Source of the DNA: Polynucleobacter antarcticus
Lineage (GTDB): Bacteria; Pseudomonadota; Gammaproteobacteria; Burkholderiales; Burkholderiaceae
Length of the DNA stretch: 64,000 nt
Reading direction: 5' to 3'
Assembly (NCBI RefSeq): GCF_013307245.1
Contig: NZ_CP028941.1
Location: 1-64,000, forward strand
Shown: positions 58,942 to 64,000 of the stretch, piece by piece
How positions within the stretch are numbered: the stretch's first letter is position 1
Layout of the letters: each line of letters begins with the position of its first letter
Position numbers and translations under genes: made by a program
Notes under the pieces: model-generated
The model's input: the letters and a program-made list of their open reading frames with translations, nothing else
What the model was told of the DNA's origin: nothing
Databases searched by the model: none

Positions 58942-59475
58942 ATGTCACGCGTTGGTAAATCACCTATTTCAATCCCAAAGGGTGCAGAAGTGAACATTAA
59001 CGGAGCTACTGTTACCGTTAAAGGCCCCTTAGGAACCTTGTCCCATCAATTACATCCTGCAGTTGGATTAAAGCAAGAAGATGGTATTTTGACTGTTACC
59101 TTGAATAACAATGCGCCTGAAGCTGGAGCCCAGTCAGGCACAGCACGCGCATTAGTGAACAACATGGTTATCGGCGTAACGACTGGCTTTGAGCGCAAGC
59201 TCAGCTTGGTAGGCGTTGGTTATCGTGCTGCAGCTCAAGGTGATTCCTTAAAGTTGCAGTTGGGTTTCTCACATGACATTATTTACAACCTGCCAAAGGG
59301 CGTAAAAGCTGAAACACCATCACAAACTGAAATCATTATTAAAGGCTCCAACAAGCAGCAAGTTGGCCAGGTCGCAGCTGAAGTTCGTGCATACCGTTCA
59401 CCAGAGCCATACAAAGGCAAAGGCGTTCGCTACGTTGACGAAGTTGTGCATCTGAAAGAAACCAAGAAGAAGTAA
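58942..59475 (+). CDS. rplF: 50S ribosomal protein L6
   Basis: Binds near the sarcin-ricin loop. The 177 residues have two similar alpha/beta domains and the signature [16 protein letters not shown] near the C-terminus. AAGGAGAGA precedes the ATG. Confidence 0.98.
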   Translation: MSRVGKSPISIPKGAEVNINGATVTVKGPLGTLSHQLHPAVGLKQEDGILTVTLNNNAPEAGAQSGTARALVNNMVIGVTTGFERKLSLVGVGYRAAAQGDSLKLQLGFSHDIIYNLPKGVKAETPSQTEIIIKGSNKQQVGQVAAEVRAYRSPEPYKGKGVRYVDEVVHLKETKKK

Positions 59476-59488
59476 GCGAGATTAAAAA

Positions 59489-59842
59489 ATGAATAAAGAC
59501 GAATCCAGACAAAGACGTGCACGGCAGACTCGTATTCGCATTGCCGAAGCATTGGCAAATCGCTTAACAGTTATCCGTAGCAATACGCACATTTCTGCGC
59601 AGGTATATAGCCCATGCGGAACCAAGGTTGTGGCATCTGCCTCATCCATGGAAAAAGATTTACGCCAAGTGATCAAAAACGGCGGCAACGCCGATGCTGC
59701 AAAACAAATCGGCAAGTTAGTTGCTGAGCGTGCTGTTAAAGCAGGCGTTGTTGATGTGGCATTTGATCGTTCCGGTCATCGTTACCACGGCCGTATTAAG
59801 GCCTTAGCTGAAGCTGCGCGTGAAGCCGGCCTGAAGTTCTAA
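59489..59842 (+). CDS. rplR: 50S ribosomal protein L18
   Basis: 5S rRNA-binding protein of 117 residues: [40 protein letters not shown] and the C-terminal [29 protein letters not shown], both typical. The N-terminal arginine-rich arm contacts 5S rRNA. Confidence 0.98.
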   Translation: MNKDESRQRRARQTRIRIAEALANRLTVIRSNTHISAQVYSPCGTKVVASASSMEKDLRQVIKNGGNADAAKQIGKLVAERAVKAGVVDVAFDRSGHRYHGRIKALAEAAREAGLKF

Positions 59843-59860
59843 TAGGGTTTAGGAAAAAAT

Positions 59861-60379
59861 ATGGCAAAAATGCAAACTAAGATGCAAAACGAAGAGCGTG
59901 ATGATGGTCTCCGCGAGAAGATGATTGCAGTCAATCGCGTTACTAAAGTGGTTAAGGGTGGTCGTATTCTAGGCTTCGCTGCACTCACTGTAGTTGGCGA
60001 TGGCGATGGTCGTATCGGCATGGGTAAAGGTAAATCTAAAGAAGTTCCAGTAGCCGTTCAAAAAGCTATGGACGAAGCACGTCGCAAGATGATCAAAGTT
60101 TCTTTGCGTAAAGGTACTTTGCAACATACGGTGATTGGTAAGCATGGCGCATCACGTGTGATGATTTCTCCTGCAAAAGATGGTACTGGCGTTATTGCTG
60201 GCGGCCCAATGCGCGCTATTTTTGATGTGATGGGTGTAACCAACGTAGTTGCTAAGTCACTTGGCTCAACAAACCCATACAACATGGTTCGTGCAACGAT
60301 TGATGGCTTGAGCAAGATGAGTACTCCTTCTGAAATTGCTGCTAAGCGCGGTAAGTCAGTTGAAGAGATTCTCGGCTAA
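59861..60379 (+). CDS. rpsE: 30S ribosomal protein S5
   Basis: Accuracy protein at the mRNA entry. The 172 residues carry the loop [40 protein letters not shown], where spectinomycin-resistance changes are known; the common sequence is intact. The N-terminus has a short extension ([16 protein letters not shown]). Confidence 0.98.
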   Translation: MAKMQTKMQNEERDDGLREKMIAVNRVTKVVKGGRILGFAALTVVGDGDGRIGMGKGKSKEVPVAVQKAMDEARRKMIKVSLRKGTLQHTVIGKHGASRVMISPAKDGTGVIAGGPMRAIFDVMGVTNVVAKSLGSTNPYNMVRATIDGLSKMSTPSEIAAKRGKSVEEILG

Positions 60380-60403
60380 GACTACAAGATTAGGAATTTA
60401 TAA

Positions 60404-60592
60404 ATGACAACAACTCAATCTAAAGTCAAATTGCAACTAGTGCGCAGTTTGATCGGTACACGCGAAAGCCACCGTGCCACGGTTCGTGGTTTAGGCCTTC
60501 GTCGTATCAATTCTGTTTCGGAATTGGAAGACACACCAGCAATTCGTGGAATGATTAATAAAGTTTCTTATTTAGTTAAAGTTATTAACTAA
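60404..60592 (+). CDS. rpmD: 50S ribosomal protein L30
   Basis: Small protein of 62 residues with [52 protein letters not shown], the bacterial L30 pattern. It sits between rpsE and rplO as expected. Confidence 0.97.
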   Translation: MTTTQSKVKLQLVRSLIGTRESHRATVRGLGLRRINSVSELEDTPAIRGMINKVSYLVKVIN

Positions 60593-60615
60593 AAGCAAGT
60601 CAATAGGCGAAGAAT

Positions 60616-61056
60616 ATGCAACTCAATACACTCAAACCCGCAGCGGGATCTAACAAAAACCGTCGTCGCGTTGGTCGTGGCATCGGTTCTGGCCTTGGTA
60701 AAACAGCTGGCCGTGGTCATAAAGGTCAAAAATCACGTTCCGGCGGATTCCACAAAGTGGGATTCGAGGGCGGTCAGATGCCAATGTACCGTCGTTTGCC
60801 AAAACGTGGCTTTGTATCGTTAACACGTCGTCACGTAGGTCAGATTACTTTGAATGACCTAGCAAAAATCAATTTGCCAGAAGTCGATCTCCTGGTTTTA
60901 AGAGCTCACGGCTTTGCTGGTGAGCAGATTAATTCCGTTAAGGTCATTAAGACTGGCGAACTCAAGATTGCAGTTACCCTCAAGGGCATTACTGCAACTG
61001 CTGGTGCAAAAGCAGCAATTGAAGCAGCTGGTGGCAAATTAGTTGAATTGGTTTAA
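60616..61056 (+). CDS. rplO: 50S ribosomal protein L15
   Basis: Late-assembly protein of 146 residues. The N-terminus is glycine/arginine-rich ([32 protein letters not shown]) and the C-terminal domain ends with [14 protein letters not shown]. secY starts 17 bases later. Confidence 0.98.
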   Translation: MQLNTLKPAAGSNKNRRRVGRGIGSGLGKTAGRGHKGQKSRSGGFHKVGFEGGQMPMYRRLPKRGFVSLTRRHVGQITLNDLAKINLPEVDLLVLRAHGFAGEQINSVKVIKTGELKIAVTLKGITATAGAKAAIEAAGGKLVELV

Positions 61057-61073
61057 TCGGTTTTAAGTTCAAG

Positions 61074-62411
61074 ATGGCACTCGCACCTACCAACCCAGCA
61101 AATATTGCTCAATCAGGAAACAAGTTTGGCGAATTACGTCAACGCTTGATTTTCTTGGTGTTGGCATTGCTCGTGTTTCGTTTGGGTGCGCACATCCCTG
61201 TACCAGGAATTGACCCAGATCAGTTGGCCCAATTGTTTGCGGGACAAAAAGATGGCATCTTGGGAATGTTTAACTTATTCTCTGGCGGCGCTTTATCTCG
61301 CTTTACAGTGTTTGCTTTAGGAATCATGCCTTACATTTCTGCATCGATCATCATGCAGTTAATGACCATCGTCATTCCTACCCTAGAGGCAATGAAAAAA
61401 GAAGGTCAAGCAGGACAGCGCAAGATTACGCAATACACTCGTTACGGCACTGTCGTCTTGGCGACATTCCAAGCTTTGGGGATTTCAGTAGCATTGCAGG
61501 CACAGCCAGGCTTAGTCATTAACCCTGGGTTAATCTTTGAAGTAAACACAGTGGTGACTTTGGTTACTGGCACGATGTTCTTGATGTGGCTTGGTGAGCA
61601 GATCACCGAGCGTGGTCTAGGTAACGGCATTTCTATTATTATTTTTGCCGGTATTGCTTCTGGCTTACCATCAGCTATTGGCAGCCTGCTTGAATTAGTA
61701 AGAACAGGCTCTATGAATATTCTGTCTGGCTTACTCATTGTTGTTATTTGCATAGCAGTAACTTACTTTGTTGTTTTTGTAGAGCGCGGTCAGCGCCGTC
61801 TACTAGTAAATTATGCAAAGCGCCAGGTCGGCAATAAGGTATATGGTGGTCAGTCCTCTTATTTCCCGCTGAAGTTAAATATGGCTGGTGTAATCCCCCC
61901 TATTTTTGCTTCATCAATTATTTTGTTTCCTGCGACGATTGCTGGCTGGTTTACATCAGGTGAGCCAACCAATATGTTTAGCAGTGTGATTAAAGATTTG
62001 GCAGCAACCCTTGCTCCTGGTCAGCCTGTCTATACGATCATGTACGCAGCTGCAATTATTTTCTTCTGTTTTTTCTATACAGCTCTGGTCTTTAATAGTC
62101 GCGACACCGCTGATAATTTAAAGAAGAGCGGCGCATTTATTCCCGGTATTCGTCCTGGTGATCAGACTGGTCGTTATATCGACAAGATCCTAGTGCGTTT
62201 AACTTTAGCCGGCGCAATTTATATGGTTTTAGTATGTTTGTTGCCTGAATTCTTAGTCTTGAAGTACAACGTGCCATTTTATTTTGGCGGTACTTCATTG
62301 TTGATTATTGTCGTTGTCGCAATGGATTTTATGGCGCAAGTGCAGTCATTTGTCATGCAGCAACAATACGGTTCATTGATGAAAAAAGCTAATTTCAAGA
62401 TGGGCGCTTAA
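61074..62411 (+). CDS. secY: Preprotein translocase subunit SecY
   Basis: Channel subunit of the SecYEG translocon. The 445 residues contain ten hydrophobic segments, the plug-region motif [31 protein letters not shown] and the ribosome/SecA-contact loop with [17 protein letters not shown]. It is placed at the end of the spc ribosomal genes, its universal position. Confidence 0.98.
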   Translation: MALAPTNPANIAQSGNKFGELRQRLIFLVLALLVFRLGAHIPVPGIDPDQLAQLFAGQKDGILGMFNLFSGGALSRFTVFALGIMPYISASIIMQLMTIVIPTLEAMKKEGQAGQRKITQYTRYGTVVLATFQALGISVALQAQPGLVINPGLIFEVNTVVTLVTGTMFLMWLGEQITERGLGNGISIIIFAGIASGLPSAIGSLLELVRTGSMNILSGLLIVVICIAVTYFVVFVERGQRRLLVNYAKRQVGNKVYGGQSSYFPLKLNMAGVIPPIFASSIILFPATIAGWFTSGEPTNMFSSVIKDLAATLAPGQPVYTIMYAAAIIFFCFFYTALVFNSRDTADNLKKSGAFIPGIRPGDQTGRYIDKILVRLTLAGAIYMVLVCLLPEFLVLKYNVPFYFGGTSLLIIVVVAMDFMAQVQSFVMQQQYGSLMKKANFKMGA

Positions 62412-62415
62412 CTGA

Positions 62416-62634
62416 ATGTCTAAAGACGATGTTATTCAGATGGCGGGAGAAATTATTGAGAATTTGCCAAACGCGATGTTTCGCGTGAAGCTAGAAAACG
62501 GACATGTGGTACTTGGGCACATTTCTGGAAAGATGAGGATGCATTACATCCGCATACTGCCCGGAGATAAGGTAACAGTGGAGTTAACTCCATACGACCT
62601 AACGCGAGCAAGAATCATATTCCGGGCGAAGTAA
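62416..62634 (+). CDS. infA: Translation initiation factor IF-1
   Basis: OB-fold factor that blocks the A site during initiation. The 72 residues show [72 protein letters not shown], typical throughout. Location between secY and rpmJ is the betaproteobacterial arrangement. The ATG is 4 bases after the secY stop. Confidence 0.97.
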   Translation: MSKDDVIQMAGEIIENLPNAMFRVKLENGHVVLGHISGKMRMHYIRILPGDKVTVELTPYDLTRARIIFRAK

Positions 62635-62668
62635 AGATTAAGTAGTACCTATTTTTAAGAGGTGAGTT

Positions 62669-62785
62669 ATGAAAGTTTTAGCATCCGTTAAGTGTATTTG
62701 CAGAAATTGCAAGATCATTAAGCGCAAACGCGTTGTTCGTGTCATCTGTTCATCAGATGCACGTCATAAGCAGCGTCAAGGCTAA
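62669..62785 (+). CDS. rpmJ: 50S ribosomal protein L36
   Basis: Tiny zinc-binding protein of 38 residues, [38 protein letters not shown]. Cys11, Cys14, Cys27 and His33 make the zinc site, so this is the C-plus form. An extra cysteine at position 9 is unusual next to the Escherichia coli sequence. AGAGGTGAG precedes the ATG. It is too short for most gene finders' default cut-off. Confidence 0.95.
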   Translation: MKVLASVKCICRNCKIIKRKRVVRVICSSDARHKQRQG

Positions 62786-62808
62786 TTGGTTAATTAAGAG
62801 GAAATCTC

Positions 62809-63174
62809 ATGGCACGTATCGCTGGGGTCAATATCCCCAATCATCAACACACTGTCATTGGTTTGACAGCAATCTTTGGCGTTGGCACAACTCGTGCCCG
62901 TCAGATCTGTAAAACCACAGGTGTTGCAATTGACAAAAAAGTTAAAGATCTTACTGACGCTGACTTAGAAAAGTTGCGTGATGAAGTAGGTAAGTTCATC
63001 ACCGAGGGTGACCTTCGACGTGAAGTAACGATGAGCATCAAGCGACTCATGGACTTGGGCTGCTACCGTGGCGTACGTCATCGTAAGGGCTTGCCTGTTC
63101 GTGGTCAACGTACAAAGACAAACGCTCGTACCCGTAAGGGCCCGCGTAAGTCTGGCGTGCAATTGAAGAAATAA
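62809..63174 (+). CDS. rpsM: 30S ribosomal protein S13
   Basis: Head protein contacting P-site tRNA and the 50S. The 121 residues include [33 protein letters not shown] and the basic tail [23 protein letters not shown]. It starts the alpha operon (rpsM-rpsK-rpsD). Confidence 0.98.
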   Translation: MARIAGVNIPNHQHTVIGLTAIFGVGTTRARQICKTTGVAIDKKVKDLTDADLEKLRDEVGKFITEGDLRREVTMSIKRLMDLGCYRGVRHRKGLPVRGQRTKTNARTRKGPRKSGVQLKK

Positions 63175-63192
63175 TCAAGAAAGTTTATTGAC

Positions 63193-63600
63193 ATGGCAAA
63201 ACAACAATCCGCTTCCGCAGCTTCACAGCGCGCTCGCAAGAAGGTTAAAAAGAACGTTGCTGACGGTATTGCACACGTTCACGCTTCTTTTAATAACACC
63301 ATTATTACGATCACAGATCGTCAAGGAAATGCGCTGTCATGGGCAACTTCTGGCGGTCAGGGTTTTAAAGGTTCACGCAAGTCCACTCCTTTTGCTGCTC
63401 AGGTAGCTGCAGAAGTTGCAGGCAAAGCAGCTATTGAATGCGGTATCAAGAACTTAGAAGTCCAGATCAAGGGCCCAGGTCCAGGTCGTGAATCTGCAGT
63501 TCGCGCTCTGAACTCTTTGGGTATCAAGATCACGGAGATTCAAGACGTTACTCCAGTTCCGCACAATGGTTGCCGTCCTCCTAAGCGCCGTCGTATTTAA
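63193..63600 (+). CDS. rpsK: 30S ribosomal protein S11
   Basis: Platform protein of 135 residues: basic N-terminus, [46 protein letters not shown] and the C-terminal [18 protein letters not shown]. It is followed by a 116-base gap with the pairing GTTCATC/GGTGAAC (63650-63674), then rpsD. Confidence 0.98.
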   Translation: MAKQQSASAASQRARKKVKKNVADGIAHVHASFNNTIITITDRQGNALSWATSGGQGFKGSRKSTPFAAQVAAEVAGKAAIECGIKNLEVQIKGPGPGRESAVRALNSLGIKITEIQDVTPVPHNGCRPPKRRRI

Positions 63601-63716
63601 GTTTAGAAGTTGGCAGTACAAAGTTTTGTAATTTTTTATTAAAGCCCACTGTTCATCTGATTTAAAGGGTGAACTCACCGCAAGTCGCAATACTGCGGCA
63701 ATGAAAGGAAAGCATC

Positions 63717-64000
63717 GTGGCACGTTACTTAGGGCCTAAGGCCAAGTTAGCACGTCGGGAAGGTACCGACTTATTTTTAAAGAGCGCTCGTCGCGCTTTG
63801 TCAGACAAATGCAAGTTAGATACAAAGCCTGGTCAACATGGCCGTACATCTGGCTCAAGAACATCTGATTACGGCAATCAATTGCGTGAAAAGCAGAAGG
63901 TAAAGCGTATCTACGGTATTTTAGAGCGCCAGTTCCGTCGTTATTTCGCAGAAGCAGAGCGTCGCAAAGGCAATACAGGTTCAACACTGCTTCAGTTGTT
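63717..64000 (+). CDS. rpsD: 30S ribosomal protein S4 (partial, cut by window end)
   Basis: First 94 codons of S4, starting with GTG at 63717 after [41 protein letters not shown] is the typical N-terminus, and [23 protein letters not shown] is the conserved helix. The zinc cysteines of some S4 forms are absent. S4 represses the alpha operon in Escherichia coli. The rest of the gene, and probably rpoA and rplQ, lies beyond the window. Confidence 0.96.
   Translation, partial: MARYLGPKAKLARREGTDLFLKSARRALSDKCKLDTKPGQHGRTSGSRTSDYGNQLREKQKVKRIYGILERQFRRYFAEAERRKGNTGSTLLQL

Overview
The window reads as the replication-origin end of a chromosome from a betaproteobacterium of the Burkholderiales. 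The best guess is Polynucleobacter or a close relative. This rests on the gene order (dnaA-dnaN-gyrB, mnmG-rsmG-parA-parB-atpI-atp operon, hemE, priA), a DUF3717-type small protein typical of Burkholderiales, the 16S/23S sequence, and moderate G+C with short intergenic gaps. Species level is inference. Nearly everything is core housekeeping. I found no insertion sequence, prophage, CRISPR array, toxin-antitoxin pair or defence island.

Layout. (1) 1-10.5 kb: initiation and segregation module: dnaA, an oriC-like dnaA-dnaN gap with several DnaA boxes, dnaN, gyrB, a SET-domain methyltransferase overlapping gyrB, a DUF3717 protein, mnmG and rsmG, then parA and parB with two parS sites (one upstream of mnmG, one perfect 16-mer inside mnmG). 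(2) 10.5-18.8 kb: atpI and the eight-gene F1Fo ATP synthase operon, followed by hemE. (3) 18.8-27.2 kb: a mixed region with an AT-rich gap holding three DnaA-box matches, priA, a stand-alone gcvH, a small Cys4 protein, a fatty-acid desaturase, tRNA-Arg(CCG), two c-type cytochromes, rsmI, a DiaA/GmhA-type SIS protein, a BON-domain lipoprotein and a GNAT acetyltransferase. (4) 27.2-32.8 kb: one complete rRNA operon (16S, tRNA-Ile, tRNA-Ala, 23S, 5S) with promoter, boxA elements, RNase III-type processing stems and terminator. (5) 32.8-46.8 kb: tRNA-Tyr, tRNA-Gly, tRNA-Thr, tuf copy 1, tRNA-Trp, secE, nusG, rplK, rplA, rplJ, rplL, rpoB, rpoC. (6) 46.8-64 kb: str operon (rpsL, rpsG, fusA, tuf copy 2), S10, spc and the start of the alpha operon, with rpsD cut by the window edge.

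The genes form the growth core: replication start, chromosome segregation, energy supply, transcription and translation. All operons from the rRNA operon to the end point the same way, away from the origin. The two tuf genes differ at only two bases and are 16.8 kb apart, which suggests ongoing gene conversion.

No undescribed multi-gene system is obvious. The observations most worth following are regulatory: the second DnaA-box cluster before priA, the parS site inside mnmG, the structured leaders in the ribosomal operons (especially the terminator-like hairpin before rplJ and the promoter plus hairpin before rplC), and the eukaryote-style SET/post-SET protein joined to gyrB.
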